The notes under the pieces are model-generated. The model made no database searches and was not told where the DNA came from. It saw only the letters and a program-made list of their open reading frames with translations. From contig OW568862.1 of the NCBI GenBank assembly GCA_938743325.2, positions 1,093,501 through 1,157,500 on the forward strand: a stretch of 64,000 nt of DNA, given 5' to 3'. How positions within the stretch are numbered: position 1 is the stretch's first letter; each line of letters opens with the position of its first letter. The translations under genes were made by a program, and so were the position numbers. Source of the DNA: Pycnococcus provasolii (Eukaryota; Chlorophyta; Pseudoscourfieldiophyceae; Pseudoscourfieldiales; Pycnococcaceae). Shown here piece after piece: positions 1-9,105 of the stretch.

Positions 1-478
1 CATTACCCACATGCAGAAGAATAGCAGCGTCATCGCTGCTACTGAATGTTGAATGACAAGATAAGACTGTTGACAACAAGATGATATATATAAGGTAATG
101 AGGATAACACAGGCGCCGACGACGATAAAGTGCACTACTATAGAGTACTATAGGACTATGTTACTCGGACAGCCATAGACGACCAAAAACACACTTGTAA
201 GCGGTGAGAATTCTCGAAGCCTCTCTCTCTCGGAATCTCGGAGCACGCGAAATATGAACAGACCGAATGGCAATGCGACGAAGGCTTTGGAGTCGGGGTT
301 TCCCCGGGGTGGGATTTTAGTTGGTAATTCGGGGATGGGATGATCGACAGCTTGCAAGGCTGTCGTCCGTAGACGACGCATCTTCACTCGAGCAGGAAGA
401 GGAGCTTACAAGACGCGAGCAAGAGCTGCGAGCAGCCCTTGCTGACGTTGGCCGTGCGCGTGCGCGAATTGCATTCTG
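1..478. other. Left-edge stretch without a supported gene
   Basis: No convincing gene is seen. A plus-strand frame from about 321 encodes a short Glu/Arg-rich heptad-like stretch up to about 470, but it then runs straight into the antisense of the next gene. It could be part of an exon or chance. Confidence 0.4.
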
Positions 479-1396
479 CTATGACTTCGCCGCCTTGGCT
501 TCTTTCAGCATGTCGGAGAACTCCCCTCCCTCCTCGCCGAGCAGTCCGATGAACTCTGGCGTCGTGTACAAGCCGAGATTCTCGTACCCGAGCTTGCTCT
601 CGCTCGCACCAGGCTCGTCCAAGTACACCACCTCCACGCCCTCCATGGGCCGGAACGTCGACTTCCCGGAAGGGTCTGTAATAATCCACGTCCACGGATG
701 TTCCACGTCCAGCAGCACGTTCAGGGCCACGCACGTCTCCATCAGCTTGATTTTGTACTCGTCGGCATTCTCCATGCCGTCGCAGAACCCTTCGCGCACG
801 TGCGTTCCAAGGTTGAAGACTGCGCTGCTAATGTGGTTGTAGACGGCGTCCACCTTACGCGCGCCATCCGCACCCACCTCAAATTCCAACTCAGGAATTT
901 CCGCGCGCGCCTCCTGCGACTTGAGGCACACGCGCCATAGGTCCTCCGTGGTTCTGATTCGGCAGATTAGCCGCATAGGCCGCAGGTCGTCTTCGTCAGG
1001 CTCGGGCGCCTTTTTGACGAACGTGCGCATGTACCTCTCCTCGTTGCGGTACATGGGCGCAGCCTGCTTTCCCTTCCCACTACTCTCCTCATCCTTCTGC
1101 TTCTGCTGCTGCTCGGTGAGCGCCCTCTCCTCGATGACGACCGTAGGTAGCGCCCTGAGGAATTCGACGAAGTCTCCCTGCAGTCCGTCCTCGAGCTCGT
1201 TCACGTCCTCGTACCCGAGGTTGTGGCTGATGAACTGCGCGAGGTTGGCGACGCTGATGGACTGTTCGTTGGGGAACTGCGTGAGCACCTGTTCGAGTTC
1301 GAGGTTAATGCGTTCGACTTCCTGGTGTCCGAGGTGAGGTCCCAATATAACGTGAGGCTTCTTGAAAGAGTCATCCCCGGAGGTGGAGTCCGCCAT
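479..1396 (-). CDS. ZPR1-like domain protein without zinc finger
   Basis: Predicted soluble protein of 305 residues. The start is set at the internal ATG (MADSTSGDD) because the 23 codons upstream look like leader DNA. Residues 1-110 are helical and acidic with a Gln/Lys-rich linker. Residues ~160-265 resemble the A/B half of a ZPR1 domain: an AEIPELEFEV segment, then a helix-rich stretch, then WIITDPSGKS, which mirrors the DDPSGNS signature of ZPR1. The CxxC...CxxC zinc finger that precedes this fold in true ZPR1 is not visible. ZPR1 proteins chaperone eEF1A, but that role cannot be assumed here. It is divergent from the penicillin-binding protein gene and shares a 660-bp spacer containing a TTAGGG array. 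The family call is by eye and tentative. Confidence 0.5.
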   Translation of the reverse strand: MADSTSGDDSFKKPHVILGPHLGHQEVERINLELEQVLTQFPNEQSISVANLAQFISHNLGYEDVNELEDGLQGDFVEFLRALPTVVIEERALTEQQQKQKDEESSGKGKQAAPMYRNEERYMRTFVKKAPEPDEDDLRPMRLICRIRTTEDLWRVCLKSQEARAEIPELEFEVGADGARKVDAVYNHISSAVFNLGTHVREGFCDGMENADEYKIKLMETCVALNVLLDVEHPWTWIITDPSGKSTFRPMEGVEVVYLDEPGASESKLGYENLGLYTTPEFIGLLGEEGGEFSDMLKEAKAAKS

Positions 1397-1540
1397 TATG
1401 ACTGACGAGAAAATGAAAGGATAGGAAATGGCCGAGCCGCCACCAACTCGTTGGTTGATGACCACAGCCCCAGGGGGGAGTTTTGTGGGGGGGGGAACCA
1501 GAACCTGCCAAAAAATTCCTTCAGGTTCAGGGAGAGTTGG

Positions 1541-1570
1541 TTAGGGTTAGGGTTAGGGTTAGGATTAGGG
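1541..1570 (+). repeat. Interstitial TTAGGG telomere-like array
   Basis: TTAGGG is present three times in perfect register, followed by TTAGGA and TTAGGG. It lies 145 bp upstream of the start of the minus-strand ZPR1-like gene. It could be a telomere-repair scar or a telo-box-like promoter element. Shorter copies recur upstream of other genes in the window. Confidence 0.85.
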
Positions 1571-1639
1571 ATTTGTTTTTACCACCTACTTACAGGTTTC
1601 GTTGAGGTCTGTTTCGTTGGCATTCACAGCACGGCAAAG

Positions 1640-1690
1640 CACGGCACAGGCCACGGCACAGCACAGCACAGCACAGCACAGCACAGCATG
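1640..1690 (+). repeat. CACAG pentanucleotide microsatellite
   Basis: An imperfect head (gcacggcacagg) passes into at least six perfect CACAG units. It is non-coding. Confidence 0.85.
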
Positions 1691-2056
1691 AGTGACTCTC
1701 GAGTGAGTTTTGCACAGGCCGGCTACCAACCAAATACCAACCGCTGTACAGTAAGTTAAGGTTAGGTCGGGCGATGTGGTCTCCCTTTACTTACCGTGTG
1801 GTTTCGCGCCTAAGAGTATCCCCTTTTTCCTTTTTCCGGACGGGACTGCTTGCACGCACCTTCGAAGGCGGGCTTTAGACTAGCCTGTTTAGGTGTCTTT
1901 AGGTGTCGCACGCCCTCGGTGCTCGGCCTTTCAGCGTTTGCTTTTGCTTTGCTTGGGAAGGGTTCGACTTCAGGGGGCCGGCCGTGCCATGAGAATTCCC
2001 GAATTCACAAGCAGCAGCCAGGCAGCAGCTTGATCGCTCTTTGTTGGAATCTTGCC

Positions 2057-4891
2057 ATGTCGTCGTCTTGTCATGGTGAGACTAACGAGAAGGGTGGTGG
2101 TTTGGACATCTCATGTGTTCATCGCGTCTCTTCCTCAGCATCGCCTTCCTGGTCGTCCTCATCGAGTCACGGATCAAACTCGTCGCCAGGTCGGCCTCTC
2201 CTGTCGCTCACGCTCGCGAGGTGTATGATGGGGGGAGCGGCATCCTCTAGTAAGAAGGTGCATGAAGCGTCTGAGGACGCATCTGGACAAGGTCGTCCGT
2301 GGTGTCCTATGAACGCTAGGCACACAACGCCTCGCTCGCACGCAAGGAGCCAGGCGGTGGCCGTTGGCATCTACGACGCGCTCGCGGCGAGGCGCGCGCA
2401 CGATAGGAGTGGAATCGACGTCTTAAGGAGATCGGCTGACACCCCAAGGCGTACGCGACGAGGGGCTACCGTGCTGCCCAACAAAACACTTGCACAGCAG
2501 CCGCCGTCGTGGAAGCAGTGGCGCATGCCAACGACGAGCATACCGGCAAGACTCAATCCTGCAAACAAAAACTTTAAGCTAGGCGCCGCCATCGCCGCCA
2601 CGTTCGGCGCCGCCGCCGCCGTCGCGTTCCTCATCGACCTCTACCGGTTCACGTCGTCCATCGCCGCGGGTGGGTCCATCGGAAAGCTGAGGGACCTGTG
2701 CGCATCCTCAGACGCCGCAGGCGGAAACCGAGGTGGCGTTGCGGACGCGGAGCCCACGGTAATCTTAGATGTGCGTGGTCGAGTCGTGGCGACGCTCAAC
2801 AGCGAGGCTGTACCGCTCGAGAGCGTTTCGGACAACACGTGGAGGGCTATCGTCAGCAGCGAAGACCACAGGTTCTTCATGCACCGTGGTGTCGACGTCG
2901 CCGGGCTGTTCCGTGCCATCACCACGCTCGGACGAGGTGGTGGTGGATCTACAATCACCCAGCAGCTGTGCAAGAACCTGCTGCTAACGCAGGAGAGGAC
3001 CATCACACGCAAGTTGGTGGAGGTTCTGCTCGCACTCTTCATTGAGACGAGGCTGACGAAGCCCGAGCTCCTGGAGAGGTACCTGAACACCGTGTACTTT
3101 GGCCACGGACTGTACGGCATCGCCGCGGCCAGTGCTGGGTACTTCCGCAAAAAACCGCAGGAGCTCACAATCACGGAGTCAGCCATGCTCGCCGGACTGC
3201 TGCCTGCACCGGAGTTCTTCTCGCCGTACCGCGATCCCGACGGCGCATTGCGCGCGCAACGTGAAGTGTTGCTGCGCATGAACAACGCCGGATTCCTTGA
3301 CGACGACGAGTTCACGGAGAACGCCATACAGGGGCTGCCACCCACGCTAGCGGTGTTGGGACAGCGGGAGATGGAGTTTGACGAGAACGGACGGCCACTA
3401 CCTCTTCAGCTGCACGGCGCCGCCGCGCCGTTTCGTGCACCATTCTTCGTCTCGGAGGTGCTTTACCAGCTGAGAGAGCTGCTCGGGCCGGACGCGCTAA
3501 ACCGCCGAGGCGGTCTGCTCGTCCACACGACTCTCGACCTGAGCCTGCAGGAGCGCGCCGAGGAAATTCTGCGCGAGGATGGGATGACGAGGCTTGCGGG
3601 CGAGGATAAGGGCGAGGCAGCTCTCGTGGCCATGGAGCCATCGTGCGGCGCCGTTCGCGTCCTCGTCGGCGGGCGTACCTACGAGGGCAGCCCGTACAAT
3701 CGCGCGGTGCTCGCGCGTCGGTCACCAGGATCAGCTTTCAAGCCCGTCGTGTACCTCACAGCGATGGACCTGGGCAAGGCGTCGCCAAGCACGGAGGTGG
3801 AAGATGAGGAGGTGGTGTTCCGACGCTCCGGCGGCGGCTGGAGAGCGGTGGATGACAGCGACAGCGACGAGGACGAAGATGACGACGACGAATCCACCAA
3901 CGAGGCGGGTAGCAGCAGTGCGAATGATGCGCAGCGTCGCAGGGATTATGCCAACGGCGCGAATGCGAGCAAGCCGAAAGACGATGCGGCTTCCAACCGC
4001 GAAGGTGGCGATGGCGACGATGGCACAGACGACGCTGACGGCGAGAAGAGCACGGAAGCGTCGTCGAAATCTGAGAAGGCGAAGAAGAAGAAGAAGAAGC
4101 CAGAGACGTTCTCGGGGCTGCTGAAAAAGAAGCGCGGGGGCAAGAAGAAGAAGAAGGACTCGTCCTCCGCGGCTGATGCCGAGGGTGGATCGACGGAGAA
4201 GCAGGAGGAGGACGAGGACGACTACCGCCCGATGAATTACAACCGCAAGTACCGAGGTACGGTCACACTGCGCGATGCGCTTGCCGACTCTCTGAACATT
4301 CCAACAGTGAAGCTGGCTGACGCGGTGGGCATCGACAAGGTGACGGACATGGCACGTCGCCTCGGCGTGCGCTCCCCGCTGCCGCAGACGCTGTCGCTGT
4401 CGCTTGGCGCATGCGAGGTGACCCCGTTCGAAATTGGATGCATGTACAATACCATAGCGGCTGGCGGCGTTTACTCTCGCCCGCATCTCGTGACGAAGGT
4501 ACAGGACCGCGGGGGCGAGACGCTCTACAAGTTCAAGCCTGTGCGCAAGCCCGCCTGCAAGGCTCGTGCGTGCGGCGACCTCCACCGCATGCTGCGCGCC
4601 GCGGTGACAAAGGGCACCGGGCGCGCCGCGATTCAGGGATGGCCGGCGGCAGCCGCCGCGGGAAAGACGGGAACGAGCGACGACTACCGCGACGCTTGGT
4701 TCGCGGGATACACGCCGAGCATGAGTTGCGTCGTTTGGTGCGGTCGCGACGACAATTCGAGCTTGCCTGGCACCGGCGCGACGTTGGCCGCTCCGATCTG
4801 GGCGCGCTTCATGCGCGCGGCTCACGGTCAGGGCATTTCTGCGGAGAAGGGTCACAGCCGTCGTCAAAAAGTCGCGAAGTGGAGACAATAA
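2057..4891 (+). CDS. Class A penicillin-binding protein (peptidoglycan glycosyltransferase/transpeptidase)
   Basis: Bifunctional murein synthase of 944 residues from the first in-frame ATG. Residues 1-170 are rich in Ser, Arg and Ala, as in a plastid transit peptide. A hydrophobic anchor lies at ~173-198. The GT51 glycosyltransferase domain (~220-420) has EDHRFFMHRG with catalytic Glu269, GGSTITQQ and the RKLVE helix. The transpeptidase domain has all three active-site motifs: SAFK (Ser559-Lys562), SLN (Ser745-Asn747) and KTGT (from Lys870). A ~140-residue insert (~586-726) of Asp/Glu runs and then Lys runs separates SxxK from SxN. Bacterial PBP1A proteins are ~700-850 residues. Family knowledge: some prasinophytes and streptophytes keep peptidoglycan enzymes for plastid division. 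Plastid location is inferred from the leader. No bacterial contamination is suggested: the neighbours are eukaryotic. Confidence 0.92.
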   Translation: MSSSCHGETNEKGGGLDISCVHRVSSSASPSWSSSSSHGSNSSPGRPLLSLTLARCMMGGAASSSKKVHEASEDASGQGRPWCPMNARHTTPRSHARSQAVAVGIYDALAARRAHDRSGIDVLRRSADTPRRTRRGATVLPNKTLAQQPPSWKQWRMPTTSIPARLNPANKNFKLGAAIAATFGAAAAVAFLIDLYRFTSSIAAGGSIGKLRDLCASSDAAGGNRGGVADAEPTVILDVRGRVVATLNSEAVPLESVSDNTWRAIVSSEDHRFFMHRGVDVAGLFRAITTLGRGGGGSTITQQLCKNLLLTQERTITRKLVEVLLALFIETRLTKPELLERYLNTVYFGHGLYGIAAASAGYFRKKPQELTITESAMLAGLLPAPEFFSPYRDPDGALRAQREVLLRMNNAGFLDDDEFTENAIQGLPPTLAVLGQREMEFDENGRPLPLQLHGAAAPFRAPFFVSEVLYQLRELLGPDALNRRGGLLVHTTLDLSLQERAEEILREDGMTRLAGEDKGEAALVAMEPSCGAVRVLVGGRTYEGSPYNRAVLARRSPGSAFKPVVYLTAMDLGKASPSTEVEDEEVVFRRSGGGWRAVDDSDSDEDEDDDDESTNEAGSSSANDAQRRRDYANGANASKPKDDAASNREGGDGDDGTDDADGEKSTEASSKSEKAKKKKKKPETFSGLLKKKRGGKKKKKDSSSAADAEGGSTEKQEEDEDDYRPMNYNRKYRGTVTLRDALADSLNIPTVKLADAVGIDKVTDMARRLGVRSPLPQTLSLSLGACEVTPFEIGCMYNTIAAGGVYSRPHLVTKVQDRGGETLYKFKPVRKPACKARACGDLHRMLRAAVTKGTGRAAIQGWPAAAAAGKTGTSDDYRDAWFAGYTPSMSCVVWCGRDDNSSLPGTGATLAAPIWARFMRAAHGQGISAEKGHSRRQKVAKWRQ

Positions 4892-4968
4892 TAATATGTA
4901 TGTGAACAATATCGGACGGAGATCTGCTGATTCTTCGGGGATTAAAATTTCCCCTTTTTTCCTCGTGA

Positions 4969-7857
4969 ATGCCTCATGAACATTCGGGGAAGATAGTCTA
5001 TTCGGGGTTGGATGGATGGTCCGTTGTTAACAAAATGATTTTGGAACGAACCGTTTCGTGTTCTCCCCCCCCCCCTACCCGGCCATTCTTCCGTCGCATG
5101 TCCGCCCGTCTGCCTCCGTCGTCACCGCAGCCGCCCCGCTCAAGTCCCGCTCGCTCGCGCACACCTATCAAGCGTCCTGGTACTTCCATGGCGCGCCGAC
5201 GCCTGCTCCCCACGTCCAAAGGCGCGTGCGTTCTCGCCTCAGACATGGCGTCCGCATTCGTCGCGCCGTCGCCGAGAGGAGGGTCGGATGTTGGCAGCTT
5301 TGCCAACCGAATGACGCCTCAGGCAAAGGCGCGCGCGAGCGGAGAGGAAGAGAAAGTGGAAAAGGCATCGCAGGCGGCGTGCGGCAGCGTGCTGAGCCCA
5401 AAGCCAAGGAAGGCGCCTCCGACGCCGAACGCCACGGCGGCGACGGTGCTCGCACCGTCGCCCAAACTTGACAAGTCGCTGCGCGCTGGAAATCTCGAGG
5501 AGGCGAGTGAAAAGCTACGCGAGGCTTTTGCGCTGATGGGAATCTCCACCAATACAGCCACTGCGCCGGCAACGCAGGACGCGCTGCGCGTGCTCGCCAG
5601 CACGCTCGTGCCAAGCGCAACCGCTCTTACCAGCGAAGCCGACACTGAGTGGGCGCGTTCGACGTGTTTCGGCGTGATGCCGCCGCCGCCGCCGCCACAC
5701 TTTCAAAACAGTGAGGGTGACAGCGACAACTTCCTCACACCGCCGTCGTCGCCTGGCGCATTTGCAGCTCAAAGTGACAACATTACACTGCGCTCTCCGA
5801 GTCATATGGCTTCGCCCGCGGCGGAGGTGGCGATGGCGTCTCCGAGCCGCGCGGACACCGCATCGCCGGCGTCCATCACGATCCGTGGGGGTACGCACCG
5901 CGTCGCTCGCGTCCTTCTCGACGACGACAGCAGCGACGACGACGACGTCACGCTGCGCTCTCCAAGTCATGTGGCATCCCCGGTTGCTGAGGTGATGGCT
6001 TCGCCCGCGGCGGAGGTGGCGATGGCGTCTCCGAGCCGCGCGGACACCGCATCGCCGGCGTCCATCACGATCCGTGGGGGTACGCACCGCGTCGCTCGCG
6101 TCCTTCTCGACGACGACAGCAGCGACGACGACGACGTCACGCTGCGCTCTCCAAGTCATGTTGCATCCCCGGTTGCTGAGGTGATGGCATCGCCCGCGGC
6201 GGAGGTGGCGATGGCGTCGCCGGCGTCCATCACGATCCGTGGGGGTACGCACCGCGCCGCTCGCGTCCTTCTCGACGACGACAGCAGCGGCGACGACGAC
6301 GACGTCACGCTGCGCTCTCCGAGTCATATGGCTTCGCCCGCGGCGGAGGTGGCGATGGCGTCTCCGGCGTCCATCACGATCCGTGGGGGTACGCACCGCG
6401 TCGCTCGCGTCCTTCTCGACGACGACAGCAGCGACGACGACGACGTCACGCTGCGCTCTCCGAGTCATGTGGCTTTGCCCGCTGTGGAGGTGGCGATGGC
6501 GTCTCCGAGCCGCGCGGACACCGCATCGCCGGCGTCCATCACGATCCGTGGGGGTACGCACCGCGCCGCTCGCGTCCTTCTCGACGACGACAGCAGCGAC
6601 GACGACGACGTCACATTATCCACCAGCATTGTGCCAACACATGCTAGGCGGGTGCTGGAAAGTGATGACGACGACGATGACGACGAGGGTCAAGAGAATA
6701 ATGATGTGATTGTTATCGGTGACAGCGACGACGATGACATCGTGAAAACGCCCGCACCACGCGCCAGGCGTGTGCTGGCAAGTGACGACGAAAGTGACGA
6801 GGACGACGACGACGACAATAAGCTGCCCGCTCGCGAACCGTTCAGAGATGCCGCCATATCGAACGTCCCTGCTCGTGTGCGTCGGCCAAAGGCTTCGCCT
6901 GCGGTACGCTTCATCGATTTGGAGGCTGCTGATAGCGACGGCGCACGTGGTGCCGATGATGATGAGGAGAACGACGAAGGTGCCGACGAGTACGAGTCGT
7001 CGTTCATCGATGACGGGTCGGAGGAGGAGGAGGCTTCGAATGCGTCCTCGTGGAGCCCGACAAGCGCTTCGGGCTCGAGCAGCAGCGAAGGACCTTCGCC
7101 CCCGCGCTTTCGCACGCCATCACGCACGCCCACGATGGGTCGGCGCGGCGTGTCGACGTCTGCGACGAGCACGGCGGTGCCACCTGCGCCGTCGTCGTCG
7201 CCACCTCTGACTGGTGCAGCATTTGCCGCGCGTCGCGACGAACTCACGAAGGAGTGGCTTGAAGTGCTCGTGAAGGCTGGGTTCGGCGATGCGATTCCCC
7301 TTGTGGAGGTGGTTTGGAGCAAAACACTGAACAGGACGGCGGGCACGACGTCGATGTCTACGACGGGTCGTCTCAATCAGCCCTCTGTCGTTTCCATCAA
7401 ACCTTCGTTGAAGCTTGGGCGCAAAGTTCGCATTGATCTAAGCCTGAAGGTGCTGACTGACGAGGATCGCCTTGTCAACACGCTGACGCACGAGCTATGC
7501 CACGCGGCTCAGTGGATGGTGGACGGAGTGAGCAAACCTCCGCACGGCGAATCGTTCTACAAGTGGGCACGTCGAGTTGAGGGCAATGTGCCCGCGATTC
7601 GCCAAGCCGCCTTGGAACGCGGCCTTCGCTTCCCCTCCAAGCTTCAGGTGTCGACCTCGCACAGCTACACGATCAACTTCAAGTACCGGTGGCAGTGTGA
7701 CGGCTGCGGCCTTGAGTACGGCCGACACAGCAAGTCGATCAAGGTGGAGACTCATCGTTGCGGCGCGTGCGGCAGCGGCCTGCGCGCGCTGGGAACCTTC
7801 AAGGCGGATGGCACGCCAAGTCGCGGTCCCATGAGTTCGCGTCGCGGGCGGCCTTAA
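4969..7857 (+). CDS. GCNA/ACRC-like SprT-family metalloprotease
   Basis: 962 residues. The N-terminal two thirds is low-complexity and acidic. It includes five near-identical ~47-63-residue units (about 5783-6608), each ending in LLDDDSS plus an Asp run, then degenerate copies. The C-terminus is a SprT-like domain: a substrate helix with EWLEVLVK, the zinc-protease motif HELCH (His841, Glu842, His845) and a zinc ribbon with Cys910/Cys913 and Cys931/Cys934. This order (disordered acidic region, SprT, zinc ribbon) is that of GCNA, which cleaves DNA-protein crosslinks in the nucleus. The HMG box of some GCNA proteins is absent. The gene follows the penicillin-binding protein after 77 bp on the same strand. 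Ten C residues in a row near 5064-5073 sit inside the frame, so the extreme N-terminus is less certain. Confidence 0.85.
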   Translation: MPHEHSGKIVYSGLDGWSVVNKMILERTVSCSPPPPTRPFFRRMSARLPPSSPQPPRSSPARSRTPIKRPGTSMARRRLLPTSKGACVLASDMASAFVAPSPRGGSDVGSFANRMTPQAKARASGEEEKVEKASQAACGSVLSPKPRKAPPTPNATAATVLAPSPKLDKSLRAGNLEEASEKLREAFALMGISTNTATAPATQDALRVLASTLVPSATALTSEADTEWARSTCFGVMPPPPPPHFQNSEGDSDNFLTPPSSPGAFAAQSDNITLRSPSHMASPAAEVAMASPSRADTASPASITIRGGTHRVARVLLDDDSSDDDDVTLRSPSHVASPVAEVMASPAAEVAMASPSRADTASPASITIRGGTHRVARVLLDDDSSDDDDVTLRSPSHVASPVAEVMASPAAEVAMASPASITIRGGTHRAARVLLDDDSSGDDDDVTLRSPSHMASPAAEVAMASPASITIRGGTHRVARVLLDDDSSDDDDVTLRSPSHVALPAVEVAMASPSRADTASPASITIRGGTHRAARVLLDDDSSDDDDVTLSTSIVPTHARRVLESDDDDDDDEGQENNDVIVIGDSDDDDIVKTPAPRARRVLASDDESDEDDDDDNKLPAREPFRDAAISNVPARVRRPKASPAVRFIDLEAADSDGARGADDDEENDEGADEYESSFIDDGSEEEEASNASSWSPTSASGSSSSEGPSPPRFRTPSRTPTMGRRGVSTSATSTAVPPAPSSSPPLTGAAFAARRDELTKEWLEVLVKAGFGDAIPLVEVVWSKTLNRTAGTTSMSTTGRLNQPSVVSIKPSLKLGRKVRIDLSLKVLTDEDRLVNTLTHELCHAAQWMVDGVSKPPHGESFYKWARRVEGNVPAIRQAALERGLRFPSKLQVSTSHSYTINFKYRWQCDGCGLEYGRHSKSIKVETHRCGACGSGLRALGTFKADGTPSRGPMSSRRGRP
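5783..6608 (+). repeat. Five tandem coding repeats in the GCNA-like gene
   Basis: Units begin at about 5783, 5946, 6135, 6303 and 6444 and differ mainly by in-frame gain or loss of the SPSRADTA and VMASPAAE blocks. DNA identity is very high, which points to recent unequal exchange. Each unit carries TLRSPSH, SITIRGGTHR and LLDDDSS segments. Confidence 0.9.
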
Positions 7858-9105
7858 GCCTTTATCCGGAGCTTTGTTGATTATTATTATTACAGTAAGG
7901 TGGAGAAATGCCGGTGAAAATTTTAAGTATTTAATTCAAACCATGATATATTATCTTACATAGAGTAGAAGTGTGAAGAATGAGGAATCGTTGTGATGTC
8001 GTTCTGCCGTGCGTCCATGGAACCTGTCGATTCGATGGCCAGCGAGACTGCTGGCAGGTGGCATGAACGAAGAATAATGCCGTGCACAAGACACAGTAAA
8101 CCTTTAAGTGACGACAGGACAGGACAGGCTGGCTGCTTTTGGTGCGCAGGTTCCTAAAAGACTCTGTGATCTGTACGGTAAGTTTGCCTCTCCTTCCTTC
8201 ATTTTTGTCTGTGAGATTGCCAGATTGGTCTTTGAAAATCCCTTGAAACCCTTTCCCATTGCCCTTTCCCATCGATTGAGGTGATCGATTGGTTTTCTTT
8301 TCCTTTTTTGTTCGGATCGCCCGAAACAAGGCATATGCGCTTCAAAACCCAATCAAACCCCGGTTTTGACGTGGGAAGGAGGAATCTGCCAGCCGTGCCA
8401 GGTGTCCTTTTTTTCTTTCTTCGCGTGAAAAGGAAAAGTACGTCTGTCCTCGCTGGCACCCTCCCCCTTCCCTTCCTCTTTTTTCGGTTAGGAGGACGCG
8501 TTCCACCTAATCACCTATCCCTTTTTCCCCGTGACGGTGACGCGTGGTGAGTGACGCTTGTTCACTCGCCATCCATCCCTTTTTCTACATCGCTGGAGCT
8601 TTCATCATTCTGCCTTCGGTGCCTTGTGTTCCCTTCTCACTCTCGCTTGTCTTGTCCTGCTTGTCATTGTTTACACGTTCGTTCATTCGTCATTGCTGGG
8701 GCTTGCTTGTGAGTGGCTGAATCTTTTGATAACCTTTTGGCTTGCTTGTTGATTGGCTTGGCTGATTTCTTCTTCTTGTGTTCTTCGCTTCGCTCTCTTC
8801 GCTTCGCTTCGCTTCGCTTCGCTTCGCTTCGCTTCCCTTCGTTTCCCATCACATCACATCTCATTCTCATCTCATTCTCGTTCTCGCTTTCGCATCACAT
8901 CTCATTGTCGCTTTCCACCACATACATCACTCCCCAGCCAGAAAGAAACGAACTTGCCCTCCTGTTCTTTGTGTCCTTACTATTAGCTTCACCACCACCA
9001 CCAATCACTACTGTGGCTTTTTCTCTCTCTCTTCGCGACTTCGCTTTGACCTTTAGTCGTTCCCACCACATCATCACATCACCCGCTCTCTTCTCTTCGA
9101 AGAAG
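7858..9105. promoter_or_regulatory. Long intergenic/5' leader region, pyrimidine-rich
   Basis: About 1.25 kb between the GCNA-like stop and the proline dehydrogenase ATG. From ~8560 the plus strand is strongly C/T-rich and includes a CTTCG microsatellite. It probably contains the promoter and 5' UTR of the next gene. The open frame running back to 8713 has no features of its own. No other gene is seen. Confidence 0.5.
8786..8838 (+). repeat. CTTCG pentanucleotide microsatellite
   Basis: About nine CTTCG or CTTCC-type units in the pyrimidine-rich leader upstream of proline dehydrogenase. Confidence 0.85.

Larger units (their letters stand above)
1397..2056. promoter_or_regulatory. Divergent intergenic region with TTAGGG array and pentanucleotide repeat
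   Basis: Spacer between two divergently read genes. It holds about five TTAGGG-type units, a CACAG microsatellite, and G-homopolymers near 1476-1496. It presumably contains both promoters. The plus-strand frame is open from a TTG at 1850, but no ATG occurs before 2057. Confidence 0.55.

Noticed and set aside
321-842. Plus-strand frame with a short heptad-like segment
   Set aside because: Most of it is antisense to the ZPR1-like gene; the unique part is only ~50 codons.
1850-2056. Extended N-terminus of the penicillin-binding protein
   Set aside because: The frame opens with TTG and has no ATG before 2057.
3731-4909. 392-residue minus-strand frame across the penicillin-binding protein
   Set aside because: Lies antisense to catalytic motifs; Arg/Leu-rich shadow of the acidic/Lys insert.
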